Source: Deltaproteobacteria bacterium (GTDB taxonomy: Bacteria; Myxococcota; Myxococcia; Myxococcales; Anaeromyxobacteraceae). Taken from it: 64,000 nt of DNA. Made by a program: the position numbers and the translations under genes. This document shows, in pieces, positions 7,611 through 15,767 of the stretch. Numbering within the stretch: the first letter of the stretch is position 1; each line of letters opens with the position of its first letter. Under the pieces are notes generated by a model. The model made no database searches and was not told where the DNA came from. It worked only from the letters and a program-made list of their open reading frames with translations. The DNA is taken from assembly GCA_016214955.1 (NCBI GenBank), contig JACRMN010000002.1, forward strand, positions 62,001 through 126,000, read 5' to 3'.

Positions 7611-9569
7611 TCAGGACGGCCGGGTCCTGGGGCTGGCATCCGGCGGTGCCGGCGGCGCCGGAGCGTCCGGGCCCCTGGGCCGCGCCGCCAGCCGCTCCCG
7701 CACGGCGCGCGCCAGGTCTGCGGCGCTGAAGGGCTTCTGCAGGAACGCCACCGCCTGCGCGTCCAGCCCCTCCGAGTGGCGCGCCTCACCTGCGTAGCCG
7801 CTGAGGAAGAGCACGGGCACGTCGCCCCGCTGGGCGCGGAGCAGCACCGCCATGGGGATTCCCCCCAGGCGCGGCATCACCAGATCGCTCACCACCAGGT
7901 CGAGGCGCGGCGCTCGCGCCGCCACCTCCAGCGCCTCCTCCCCGTCCACCGCCTCCAGCACCGTGTAGCCGGCGCGGCGCAGAACCTGGGCGGTGGTGGA
8001 CCGCACCCGCGGCTCGTCCTCGACCAGCAGGATGGTCTCGCCCCCCGGGGCGGCCCCGGCCGCGTCCGCCGGGGCCTCCTCCTCTTCCTCCTCCTCCGCT
8101 GCCGTCTCGGCCCGGGGGAAGAGGACCTCGAAGCAGGTGCCCTCGCCCGGCGCGCTGTCCACGCGGACGTCCCCGCCCGCCTGCTTCACGATCCCGTAGA
8201 CCGTGGCCAGCCCCAGCCCCGTGCCCCGCCCCCCCAGCTTGGTGGTGAAGAAGGGCTCGAAGAGGTGGGCCCGGACCTCGTCCGACATCCCGACGCCGCA
8301 GTCGCGCACCGCGAGCCGCACCCGCTCCCCGGCACCGCCCTCGCCCGGGGGCACGTTGCCGGTGGCGACGCGGATGCGCCCGCCCTCCGGCATGGCGTCG
8401 CGGGCGTTGACCACCAGGTTGAGCACCACCTGCTCGAGCTGGCCCGGGTCGGCGCGCACCGGCCACAGCCCCGGGATGCGCTCCACCTCCAGCTCCACGT
8501 CCTCGCCGATGAGGCGCCGCAACATCTTCTCCATGCCGGCCACCACCTCGCCCAGGTCCACCGGCACCGGCCGCGAGGGCTGGCGGCGCCCGAAGGCCAG
8601 GAGCTGCTGGGTGAGGCGGGCGGCCCGGCGCCCGGCCTCCAGGATCTCGTCGGCTTCCTGGCGCCGCGGGTCGCCGGGAGGGAGGTCCTCCTGCAGGAAC
8701 TCGGCGGCGGAGAGGATCACCGTCAGCAGGTTGTTGAAGTCGTGGGCCACGCCGCCGGCCAGGCGCCCGAGCGCCTCCAGCTTCAGGGCCTGGCGAGACC
8801 GCTCCTGCGCCTCCCGCAGCACCTGCTCGGTCTGGCGCCGCTCGGAGAGGTCGTACATGGTGCTGCGGCTCATGACGAAGTTGCCCTCGGCGTCGCGCAC
8901 CGCGGTGGCGCTCCCCAGCACCGGCAGGCGCGACCCGTCCTTGCGGATCAGCGTGAGCTCGACGTTGTCGACCGAGCCCTGGTCCCGGACGGCGCGGAAG
9001 GCGGCCAGGAAGCTCTCCCGGCACTCCGGCGCCATCAGGTCGGCGAGCTGCACCCTGCCCACCAGCTCGTCGCGGGTGTAGCCGAGCCAGCGCAGCTCGG
9101 TGTCGTTGACGCGGACGATGAGGCCGGCGGCGTCGACGGAGTGGTAGGCGCACGGCGCCAGCTGGTACAGGTCCTCGCTCACCGCCAGCGCCTGGCGCAG
9201 CTCGGCGGTGCGCGCCTCCACCGCGGCGTCGAGCCGGGCGTTCTCGGTGGCGAGCCGCTCGGCGCGGGCGATGTTCTCCAGCACCACCGCCAGCATCCGG
9301 GTGGCGTTGCGGTAGCGGGCCCTGTCGCGCTCCGAGAACAGGCCGGGCGGCGCCTCCAGCAGCAGGCGGCCGAAGCGGGCCTCGGGGGTGGCGATCTCCA
9401 CCTCCTCGCCCCCCTCCGGGCAGGCCTCGCCCTCGGCGAGCAGGCGCACCCGCAGCTCCGGCCGCGCCGCCGCCAGGGCCTCCACGAAGAGCCGGAGGAT
9501 CTGCGCCCTGTCCCGCATCCGGGACAGGTTGAGCATCAGCAGCAGGAGGTCGTGGCCGAGGGCATCCAT
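7611..9569 (-). CDS. Hybrid sensor histidine kinase with C-terminal receiver
   Basis: 652 residues, cytosolic, with no transmembrane segment. Order: an N-terminal sensory region of about 110 residues resembling a GAF-like fold, then a coiled coil (about 105-130). A PAS domain (about 130-245) is followed by HisKA with VAHDFNN (phospho-accepting H276). HATPase_c has DARDAMPEGG, DCGVGM and GRGTGLGLATVYG. An acidic linker (a run of seven Glu) precedes a receiver with LVVSDLVMPRL (D562). The HisKA form VAHDFNNLL belongs to the NtrB-like group often ending in a receiver. It starts 7 nt after the MEDS-domain gene (9577-10221). Sensing by that protein and phosphorelay by this one is the likely arrangement, inferred from the operon. 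Confidence 0.9.
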   Translation of the reverse strand: MDALGHDLLLLMLNLSRMRDRAQILRLFVEALAAARPELRVRLLAEGEACPEGGEEVEIATPEARFGRLLLEAPPGLFSERDRARYRNATRMLAVVLENIARAERLATENARLDAAVEARTAELRQALAVSEDLYQLAPCAYHSVDAAGLIVRVNDTELRWLGYTRDELVGRVQLADLMAPECRESFLAAFRAVRDQGSVDNVELTLIRKDGSRLPVLGSATAVRDAEGNFVMSRSTMYDLSERRQTEQVLREAQERSRQALKLEALGRLAGGVAHDFNNLLTVILSAAEFLQEDLPPGDPRRQEADEILEAGRRAARLTQQLLAFGRRQPSRPVPVDLGEVVAGMEKMLRRLIGEDVELEVERIPGLWPVRADPGQLEQVVLNLVVNARDAMPEGGRIRVATGNVPPGEGGAGERVRLAVRDCGVGMSDEVRAHLFEPFFTTKLGGRGTGLGLATVYGIVKQAGGDVRVDSAPGEGTCFEVLFPRAETAAEEEEEEEAPADAAGAAPGGETILLVEDEPRVRSTTAQVLRRAGYTVLEAVDGEEALEVAARAPRLDLVVSDLVMPRLGGIPMAVLLRAQRGDVPVLFLSGYAGEARHSEGLDAQAVAFLQKPFSAADLARAVRERLAARPRGPDAPAPPAPPDASPRTRPS

Positions 9570-9576
9570 GCCCTGC

Positions 9577-10221
9577 TCACAGCAGCGGCGGCCACCCCAG
9601 CCCGCTCTCGGCCAGGATCCTCTCCGGGTCGTAGTACGGGTTCTCGACGATCATCCCGCGGCTGATGGAGAAGCGGTGGGTGCGCAGCACGCCCATGATG
9701 GTGGAGCCGGAGAACCTGCGCAGGTCGTAGATGCAGATCATCAGGGCCGGCACACCGTCGAAGAGGTTGTTGAGCCGGGCCTCGTAGGGGAGCAGGTACT
9801 CGGTGCCGGGGACGCCCTGTAGCGCCCAGTCCATCTCGCCGACCCCGCGGATGCCGGGGCCGCCGGCCGCCTGCTCGCGGAAGGCGCGGAGCTTGGGGTC
9901 CTGGGCGAGCGGCTCGAACCGGCCGGTGGGGTAGCAGCGCTGCTCGGAGGAGAGGAGCGTGAAGCGGCCCGGATCGTCGGGGTGGCTGGCCTCGGCCGGG
10001 AAGCGGCGCGCGTACTCGCGCTTGAAGCGGTCCGGGGTCGGGTCGGCGTGGTAGTAGCGGATCTTCTCCCCGTCCACGTCGCCCTGGTGCAGGTAGCTGT
10101 AGACGAGGTCGTCGCGCTCGGCGTCCGAGTCGTACAGCCCGCACATGTGGACGCCCCAGTTGCAGGTGTAGCCACCGAAGCCCAGGGACAGGCGCCCCTG
10201 GCTCGAGGTGTGGACGTGCAT
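9577..10221 (-). CDS. Stand-alone MEDS-domain sensory protein
   Basis: 214 residues made almost entirely of a MEDS (methanogen/methylotroph DcmR sensory) domain. It contains WGVHMCGLYDSDAERDDLV near the N terminus and RTHRFSISRGMIVENPYYDPERIL at the C terminus. These correspond to the domain's opening H-x-C-x-LYDS and closing NP-Y-P-x-x-x-L signatures. In DcmR the domain detects dichloromethane or a related small ligand; the ligand here is unknown. It contains several Cys, including TCNWGVHMC near the start. The ATG at 10221 is preceded by GGAGGG. The hybrid kinase at 7611-9569 follows 7 nt downstream. It diverges from a diheme peroxidase gene. A second MEDS domain, fused to a kinase, is encoded at 42628. 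Confidence 0.75.
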   Translation of the reverse strand: MHVHTSSQGRLSLGFGGYTCNWGVHMCGLYDSDAERDDLVYSYLHQGDVDGEKIRYYHADPTPDRFKREYARRFPAEASHPDDPGRFTLLSSEQRCYPTGRFEPLAQDPKLRAFREQAAGGPGIRGVGEMDWALQGVPGTEYLLPYEARLNNLFDGVPALMICIYDLRRFSGSTIMGVLRTHRFSISRGMIVENPYYDPERILAESGLGWPPLL

Positions 10222-10354
10222 GGCGCCCTCCGCGCTCCCCCCGCGCGGCCATGGTAACGCAGGCCGCCAGCACGCTTGGTACGAAACGAGGCCGGGCTGC
10301 TGCAGCTTGTCGCACAAAAGCCACGGGCGCCGGAGCGGCCGGCTTGCTAGACGT

Positions 10355-10370
10355 GTGGTCCCCAGACCAC
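10355..10370 (+). promoter_or_regulatory. Hairpin/dyad abutting the ribosome-binding site of the peroxidase gene
   Basis: Perfect inverted repeat GTGGTC-CCCA-GACCAC ends one base before the Shine-Dalgarno GGAGGT (10371-10376) of the diheme peroxidase gene. As RNA it would stack directly on the ribosome-binding site; as DNA it could be a half-site pair for a regulator. Function is inferred from position only. Confidence 0.35.
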
Positions 10371-10384
10371 GGAGGTCGACCCCG

Positions 10385-11605
10385 ATGCCCTGGACCGCGC
10401 CCCTGGCGCTGATCGCGCTCCTCTCCCTGCCCGCCACGGCTGCTGCCGCTCCGCCCCGCGCGCTCTCCGCCCAGGAGAAGCTCGGCAAGCGGCTCTTCTT
10501 CGATGAGGACCTCTCCGCCAACCGCAACCAGAGCTGCGCCTCCTGCCACGCGCCCGCGTTCGGCACCACCGGCGACGCGAGCGCCGTCAACGCCACCGGC
10601 GCCGTCTACGAGGGCTCGGTCCCGGGCCGCTTCGGCAACCGCAAGCCGCCCTCGGCCGCCTACGCCGGCGCCAGCCCCAGGCTCCACCTGGACGAGGAGA
10701 AGCAATGGGTCGGCGGCATGTTCTGGGACGGGAGGGCCACCGGCGACACCCTGGGCGACCCGCTGGCCGAGCAGGCCCAGGGCCCGTTCCTCAACCCGCT
10801 CGAGCACGCCCTCCCCGACGCCGCCGAGCTGGTGAAGCGGGTCTGCGCCGCGAGCTACGGCCCCGCCTTCCGCGCCGCCTGGGGAAAGCAGGCCTGCAGC
10901 GGCGACGCGCAGGCCGACTACGCGCGCATCGGCCGCTCCATCGCCGCCTACGAGCGCTCCGCCGAGCTCTCCCCCTTCAGCTCCAAGTACGACGCGGTGC
11001 TGGCCGGCAAGGCCGAGCTCACGCCCCGGGAGGCCTCGGGTCTGGCGCTCTTCGTCGGCGCGGGCAAGTGCGCCGAGTGCCACCCGGCCACCCCCGGGCC
11101 CAAGGGAGAGCCGCCGCTCTTCACCGACTTCACCTACGACAACCTGGGCATGCCGCGGAACCCGCTCAACCCGTTCGCCTTCCAGGCCGAGGCCAACCCG
11201 GCCGGCACCGCCTGGGTGGACGAGGGGCTGGGCGGCGCGCTGCGGGAGCGCGGCCTGCCGGCGGCGGTGCACGAGCCGGAGCTGGGCAAGTTCAAGGTGC
11301 CCACGCTGCGCAACGTGGACCTGCGCCCCCGCTCGAAGAAGGCCCCCGCCGGCGAGCCCTCCAAGGCCTATGGCCACAACGGCTACTTCAAGTCCCTGCG
11401 CGAGGTGGTCCACTTCTACAACACCCGCGACTCCCTCCCCGCCTGTCCCCCCGGCTCCAAGGGCGAGAAGGTCACCTGCTGGCCCGCGCCCGAAATGTCA
11501 CGAAACGTGAACAAGGAGGAGATGGGCAACCTGGGGCTGACGCCGGCGCAGGAGGAGGACATCGTCGCCTTCCTGCGCACGCTGAGCGACGGCTGGAGGA
11601 ACTGA
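10385..11605 (+). CDS. Diheme cytochrome c peroxidase / MauG family protein
   Basis: 406 residues with a cleavable Sec signal (about residues 1-22, ending AAAA). Two covalent heme sites are visible: CASCH (C51, C54, H55) and CAECH (C229, C232, H233), the spacing of bacterial diheme cytochrome c peroxidases. The conserved peroxidase segments RLFFDEDLSANRNQSCASCH, GMFWDGRA, NPLEH and LRNVDLR are also present. It reduces hydrogen peroxide in the periplasm with electrons from small cytochromes, although some members are MauG-like oxidases. Excellent Shine-Dalgarno (GGAGGT, spacing 8). Divergent from the MEDS sensor/hybrid-kinase operon, which may control it. The catalytic preference within the family cannot be decided by eye. 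Confidence 0.92.
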   Translation: MPWTAPLALIALLSLPATAAAAPPRALSAQEKLGKRLFFDEDLSANRNQSCASCHAPAFGTTGDASAVNATGAVYEGSVPGRFGNRKPPSAAYAGASPRLHLDEEKQWVGGMFWDGRATGDTLGDPLAEQAQGPFLNPLEHALPDAAELVKRVCAASYGPAFRAAWGKQACSGDAQADYARIGRSIAAYERSAELSPFSSKYDAVLAGKAELTPREASGLALFVGAGKCAECHPATPGPKGEPPLFTDFTYDNLGMPRNPLNPFAFQAEANPAGTAWVDEGLGGALRERGLPAAVHEPELGKFKVPTLRNVDLRPRSKKAPAGEPSKAYGHNGYFKSLREVVHFYNTRDSLPACPPGSKGEKVTCWPAPEMSRNVNKEEMGNLGLTPAQEEDIVAFLRTLSDGWRN

Positions 11606-11622
11606 GGGGGTCGGGGTCGGGC
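11606..11622. repeat. Intergenic GGTCG-type repeat, copy b
   Basis: Tandem GGGGTCGGGGTCGGG begins directly after the peroxidase stop codon. It belongs to the same repeat family as copies at 7591, 19881, 33351, 33401 and 40219. Confidence 0.5.
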
Positions 11623-11745
11623 GCGAAGGTCACGGCGGGTCACGCGGGCCGGCCGTGAGCCAACCGCCACTGGAACTGCCCGGCGGGCTGGCGCCGCGGG
11701 CGCGAAACGGTGTCTCCTCTCCGGGACGCCACCAGGAGCCCCCCC

Positions 11746-12714
11746 ATGACGAGAGCCGCCCTCGCCTTTTCCCGATGGACCGCCGCCCTGGCGGCCGCCG
11801 CACTTGCCCTCTCCGCACAGGCCAGCGCCGCCGCGCCGGCCACCGGCGAGGCGCGCGGGCGCGCCTTCTGGGAGGCGCTCGCCCGGGACTGCGCCGTGCC
11901 CCCGGGAGAGACCACCTTCGGCCTCGCCCGGGAAGCGGCCGGGTTCGTGGGCTCGCCCGACGCCTTCTGGCGCGACGAGGTCCCCTACGGCGTCTTCGTC
12001 GCCTGCGCCTACCGGAGGCGCGCCCTCGCGCCCGCAGAGCGGCGGGCGCTCGTCGCCGAGCTCTCCGCGGGGCTGCACGAGGGCCGCGCCGAGGGCGCTC
12101 CGGACGGCGTGCTGCGCCGCTCCTACTCCGCCCTGCTCCTCTCCATCCTGGCGGCCGTCGAGGGGGTCGACCCGGCGCTCGACGGCCCGGCCTACCGCCG
12201 GCTGCTCGACGGTGCGCTGGCGTTCCTGCGAGAGGAGCGCGACCTCCGGGGCTTCGACCCGCGGGTGGGCTGGGTCCACGCGGCGGCCCACGGCGCCGAC
12301 CTCCTCAAGTTCCTCGCCCGGGATCCGCGCTTCGAGCGCGGGGACGTGGCGCGCCTGCTCGACGCCGCCCTCCGCCGGATGACTGCAGCCGGGACGCCGG
12401 TGTTCACGGCTGGTGAGCCCGAGCGGCTGGCCATGGCCCTGGAGGTGGCGCTGCGGCGCGCCGACCTCGACCTGACCGCGCTCGACGCCTGGCTGGCGCG
12501 CTTCCCGGCGCTGGAGAAGGAGGCCTTCGCGCCGCCCCTCTCCCCGGAGAAGCTGGCCGCCGCCGAGAACGCGCGGGCGCTCCTGCGCGCCCTCTTCGTG
12601 GAGCTCTCGCTCCCGCGGCGCGCGCCGCCGGGGAGCGCGGCGCCGCCTGCGTCGCCGGGCACGATGGCGGCCCGCGAGCGGGTACTGGGCGCGCTGCAGG
12701 CGATCCGGCGCTAG
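11746..12714 (+). CDS. DUF2785 family exported protein
   Basis: 322 residues. The N terminus (about residues 1-30, ending QASAAAP) looks like a Sec signal peptide. The body is an all-helical protein resembling the DUF2785 family: FWRDEVPYGVFVACAYRRRAL, LRRSYSALLLSIL, DPRVGWVHAAAHGADLLKFLARDP and a trailing helical repeat. Family members have no established biochemical role. An export signal is notable if the family is usually cytosolic. The ATG at 11746 is preceded by AGGAG at 11734-11738. It converges with the PhzF-like gene downstream. The 96-nt gap between them contains no convincing gene. Confidence 0.7.
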   Translation: MTRAALAFSRWTAALAAAALALSAQASAAAPATGEARGRAFWEALARDCAVPPGETTFGLAREAAGFVGSPDAFWRDEVPYGVFVACAYRRRALAPAERRALVAELSAGLHEGRAEGAPDGVLRRSYSALLLSILAAVEGVDPALDGPAYRRLLDGALAFLREERDLRGFDPRVGWVHAAAHGADLLKFLARDPRFERGDVARLLDAALRRMTAAGTPVFTAGEPERLAMALEVALRRADLDLTALDAWLARFPALEKEAFAPPLSPEKLAAAENARALLRALFVELSLPRRAPPGSAAPPASPGTMAARERVLGALQAIRR

Positions 12715-12810
12715 AGATCGATTCGGGCCAGCTCGCCGAAGTCGGAGGGAGAAAGCTCCGGGATGACCAGCATGGCCTCGTTCCCGTGGCTCCGGCGAGC
12801 CGGCGCGAGG

Positions 12811-13695
12811 CTACAGCACCACCTCGCCCCGAAGGACCTCCACCGCATGCCCGCCCACGCGCACGCCGTGGACCCGCTCGCCGGTGCGGGAGGCGCGGAC
12901 GAAGATGCGGCTCGGCCGGCCGACCTCCAGCCCTTGCTCGATGAGCACGCGCTCCTCGGGCCGGGCAACGCCGTGGGCCACCATCCAGGCGGCGGCGCAG
13001 CCCGAGGCGGAGCCGGTGGCCGGGTCCTCGCCGCCCTCGAAGATCATCCGCGCGTGGAGCCGGGCGGCGGGATCCACCACCTCGCGCGCCACCAGGAAGA
13101 AGTGGCGACCGCCGCGCGCGCCGAGCCAGGCCTCGGCCCGGGCCAGGTCGAGCCGGAACCGTTGCAGGACCGCCAGCGAGCGGAAGGGGACGATGAGGTA
13201 GGGGAGCCCGGTGGAGACCAGCTGGACGGGGAGCGAGGGGTCCAGCTCCTCCGCGGGGAGGGCGAGCGCCGCGGCCACGGCGGCGCCGTCGAACACCGGG
13301 CCCATGGTGGGGTCGATCTGGGTCATCTCCCCGAAGGCCGGCTCCCCGGTCCGGTCCTCGAACCGCACCGGCACTCGCCCCACGCCGAGCTCGAGGGCGA
13401 TCTCGGCCGCGCCGCTGGCGCCCCGCAGGCAGGTGGCGGTGCCCAGCGTGGGGTGGCCGGCGAAGGGCATCTCCTCCGCGACCGAGAAGATGCGCACCCG
13501 CACGCCCCGCTCCCGCTCCACCGCCGCCTCCCGCGGCAGCACGAAGGTGGTCTCGGAGAGGTTCATCTCCCGGGCGAGCGCCTGCATCTCCTCGCCGGAG
13601 AGCCCGCGGCCGTCGGTGAAGACCGCGAGAGGATTCCCGGCGAGGGGCCTGTCGGCGAAGACATCGAGCTGGACGAAGGGGAAGCGGCGGGGCAT
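12811..13695 (-). CDS. PhzF family phenazine biosynthesis-like isomerase/epimerase
   Basis: 294 residues with the two-lobed diaminopimelate-epimerase-like PhzF fold. Conserved segments include LDVFADRPLAGNPLAVF near the N terminus, EMNLSETTFVLP with the catalytic-type Glu at about residue 46, EEMPFAGHPTLGTA and GGEDPATGSASGCAAAW in the C-terminal lobe. Length is as expected for the family. PhzF isomerises dihydro-hydroxyanthranilate in phenazine producers, but most members outside phenazine clusters have unknown substrates, and there is no phenazine cluster here. ATG start at 13695. It diverges from a lipoprotein alpha/beta hydrolase (13816) and is probably monocistronic. Confidence 0.88.
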   Translation of the reverse strand: MPRRFPFVQLDVFADRPLAGNPLAVFTDGRGLSGEEMQALAREMNLSETTFVLPREAAVERERGVRVRIFSVAEEMPFAGHPTLGTATCLRGASGAAEIALELGVGRVPVRFEDRTGEPAFGEMTQIDPTMGPVFDGAAVAAALALPAEELDPSLPVQLVSTGLPYLIVPFRSLAVLQRFRLDLARAEAWLGARGGRHFFLVAREVVDPAARLHARMIFEGGEDPATGSASGCAAAWMVAHGVARPEERVLIEQGLEVGRPSRIFVRASRTGERVHGVRVGGHAVEVLRGEVVL

Positions 13696-13815
13696 GCAGG
13701 GAGGATAGCGCCCTCGCGCCACTCCGGGTGCGCGCGCCAGCAGGGCGAAGCACTCCCGCCGGGTGCAGGCCCACCGGCCCGGCGCCGGCTTCCACGCTCC
13801 GTGGTATGGGGCGCC

Positions 13816-14691
13816 ATGACCCGGATCCCGCTGCCGCTCGCGCTCCTCGCCCTCGTCGCCTGCGCCTCCGGCCCCGCGCCCCGGCCGGCCTCCTCCCCGG
13901 CGGGCGAGCGCATCGCCTGGGTGGACGGCACCGCGGGCCGCCTGCGCTTCTCCGACGGCGGCGCCGGCGGGCCGCCGGTGGTCTTCCTGCACGGCCTGGG
14001 CGGCGACCTGGAGGTGTGGCGAGCACAGCTCGACCACCTGCGCGCCCGCCGCCGCGCCGTGGCCTACGACCAGCGCGGCCACGGGCAGTCGGACCCCGCC
14101 GGCGACGGCGTCTACACGCTGGAGGCGCTGGCCGACGACCTGGAGGCGCTGCGCCGTGGCCTCGGGCTCGAGCGCATGGTGCTGGTGGCCCACAGCATGT
14201 CGGGCGGGGTCGCAACCACCTACGCCGGCCGCCACCCGCAGCGGGTCGCCGGCCTCCTCTACCTCGACGCGGTGGGCGACTTCTCCGTCCACGCGCCGGA
14301 GCAGCTCCGCCCCCACGTGGAGAAGGCCCTGGCCGCGGGGCCGACGGCCGAGGGCCGGCGGGCCCAGTTCGCCCCGGACCTCCAGGCGCCGGCGCTCCCG
14401 TCCACGCGGGAGCGCGTGCTCGCCTCCGTCGACCGCATGGCCCCCGCCGCGTTCGGTCCGCTCTTCTCCTCCATGCTCGGGCTGCGCGACGGGCGCGCGC
14501 GCCTCGCCCCCTACCGCGGCCCGGCGGCGGCGGTGGAGGTTGCCGAGAAGCCGGAGCCCGAGCTGGCCGCGTCGGCGCTGGGGCTGCCGCGCAGGGTGGT
14601 GCCGGGCGTCTCGCACTGGCTGCACCTCGACGCCCCGGGGGCGGTGAACCGGGAGCTCGACGCCTTCCTGGCCTCGCCGCCAGGCCGCTGA
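13816..14691 (+). CDS. Alpha/beta hydrolase, predicted lipoprotein
   Basis: 291 residues. The N terminus (PLALLALVAC) is a lipoprotein signal with the lipidated Cys at about residue 16, so the enzyme is anchored in the envelope. An alpha/beta-hydrolase fold follows: oxyanion region FLHGLGGD, the RGHGQSDPAG loop, the nucleophile elbow VAHSMSGG with Ser127, and the catalytic His267 in VSHWLHLD. The family covers esterases, lipases and related hydrolases. The substrate is unknown. Divergent from the PhzF-like gene, and 10 nt from the convergent LysR gene downstream. Confidence 0.85.
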   Translation: MTRIPLPLALLALVACASGPAPRPASSPAGERIAWVDGTAGRLRFSDGGAGGPPVVFLHGLGGDLEVWRAQLDHLRARRRAVAYDQRGHGQSDPAGDGVYTLEALADDLEALRRGLGLERMVLVAHSMSGGVATTYAGRHPQRVAGLLYLDAVGDFSVHAPEQLRPHVEKALAAGPTAEGRRAQFAPDLQAPALPSTRERVLASVDRMAPAAFGPLFSSMLGLRDGRARLAPYRGPAAAVEVAEKPEPELAASALGLPRRVVPGVSHWLHLDAPGAVNRELDAFLASPPGR

Positions 14692-14701
14692 GGCGAGGCG
14701 C

Positions 14702-15646
14702 TCAGCCGCGCCGCCCGGGGCGGGGCCTGGCGGCCTGCCCCGCGGACCAGGTGGCGCGCTCCGCCAGGAAGCCGCCGAGGAAGTCCACCAGCGCGCGCAC
14801 CTTGGCCGTCAGGTTCCGGGGAAAGGGGTAGACGGCGTAGACGTTGGCCTCCGGGGCCCGGTACCCCTCCAGCACCGGGACGAGCTTCCCGCGCCGGACG
14901 AGGTCGGCCACGTCCCACCAGGAGCGCAGGATCAGGCCGCCCCCCGCCAGCGCCCAGTCGCGGACCACCTCGCCGTCGTTGCAGGCCAGCGGCCCGCGCA
15001 CCCGGACGGTCTCGGTGCGCCCGCCGCCGGTGAGGCGCCAGAGCGCGTAGTCGGCGTCCTCCTGGCGGAGGATCAGGCAGTCGTGATCGGCCAGGTCGCG
15101 GGGTGCCTGCGGCCGCCCGCGCCGGCGCAGGTAGGCCGGCGAGCCGCAGACCACCCGGTGGTTGTCGGCCAGCTTGCGCGCCGCCAGCGCCGTGTCGCCC
15201 GGGCTGCCGAAGACGATGCCCAGGTCGTACCCCTCCTCCACCAGGTTCAGCGGCCGGTCGGAGAGGGTGAGCTGGACCTGCACCTCGGGGAAGCGGCGCA
15301 GGTACTCCTGCAGCGCCGGCCCGACGTGGCGCCGCCCGAAGCCGAAGGTGCAGTTGACCCGCACCAGCCCGCGGGGTGTGGCCCGACGGCTCCCCACCCG
15401 CCGCTCCAGGTCGCCGATCTCCGCCAGGATCCGGGTGGCGCCCTGCAGGTAGACCTCGCCCTCGTCGGTGAGCGCCAGGCGCCGGGTGGTGCGGTGGAGC
15501 AGGCGCACCCCCAGGTGCTGCTCCAGGCGGGCCAGCCGCTTGCTCACCGCCGAGGTGGAGATCCCCAGCTCGCGGGCGGCCGCGGAGAGGCTCCCCTTGC
15601 CCACCACCAGCTGGAAGAGCCCCATGGGCGTGTCGGTCTCGGCCAC
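14702..15646 (-). CDS. LysR-family transcriptional regulator
   Basis: 314 residues. The winged helix-turn-helix at residues 5-65 includes GSLSAAARELGISTSAVSKR and LEQHLGVRLLHRTTRRLALT. It is followed by the LysR substrate-binding domain (about 95-295). The GTG at 15646 is selected because GAGGAGG lies just upstream and it gives the standard LysR N terminus. It is transcribed divergently from the tartrate/D-malate dehydrogenase and tctCBA operon, the classical arrangement for a LysR protein activating that operon in response to its substrate. The shared 121-bp intergenic region contains an 8-bp palindrome (15682-15689). The inducer is probably the dicarboxylate imported by the operon (inference). 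Confidence 0.92.
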   Translation of the reverse strand: MAETDTPMGLFQLVVGKGSLSAAARELGISTSAVSKRLARLEQHLGVRLLHRTTRRLALTDEGEVYLQGATRILAEIGDLERRVGSRRATPRGLVRVNCTFGFGRRHVGPALQEYLRRFPEVQVQLTLSDRPLNLVEEGYDLGIVFGSPGDTALAARKLADNHRVVCGSPAYLRRRGRPQAPRDLADHDCLILRQEDADYALWRLTGGGRTETVRVRGPLACNDGEVVRDWALAGGGLILRSWWDVADLVRRGKLVPVLEGYRAPEANVYAVYPFPRNLTAKVRALVDFLGGFLAERATWSAGQAARPRPGRRG

Positions 15647-15681
15647 GCGGCCTCCTCGCTCTTTCCTCCAGGGAACAACGA

Positions 15682-15689
15682 GGTTAACC
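15682..15689. promoter_or_regulatory. Palindrome in the LysR/ttuC divergent intergenic region
   Basis: GGTTAACC is a perfect 8-bp palindrome with an AT core in otherwise GC-rich DNA, about midway between the LysR start (15646) and the dehydrogenase start (15768). A wider inverted pair, CTTTCCT at 15661-15667 and AGGAAAG at 15704-15710, flanks it. LysR proteins bind dyads in such positions, so this is a candidate operator. Confidence 0.4.
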
Positions 15690-15767
15690 GTCTCTTGCCT
15701 TGCAGGAAAGGGACCCGCGGGGGCATGCTGCCGCGACATTCGCCATCCGGCGGGAAAGGGCTCCTCC

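Noticed and set aside
5415-9665. A 1416-codon plus-strand frame across several genes
   Set aside because: Arg/Ala/Gly/Pro-rich translation without domains; it overlaps proS, DUF4388, EamA and the hybrid kinase, all of which have clear families.
12711-12773. A 20-codon minus-strand frame (MLVIPELSPSDFGELARIDL) between DUF2785 and PhzF genes
   Set aside because: Looks protein-like but is very short, overlaps the DUF2785 stop codon and has no supporting ribosome-binding site; not enough to call.
12811-13695. Phenazine biosynthesis locus
   Set aside because: Only a PhzF-like enzyme is present. No phzA/B, phzD, phzE or phzG occurs in the neighbourhood, and most PhzF-like proteins act elsewhere.
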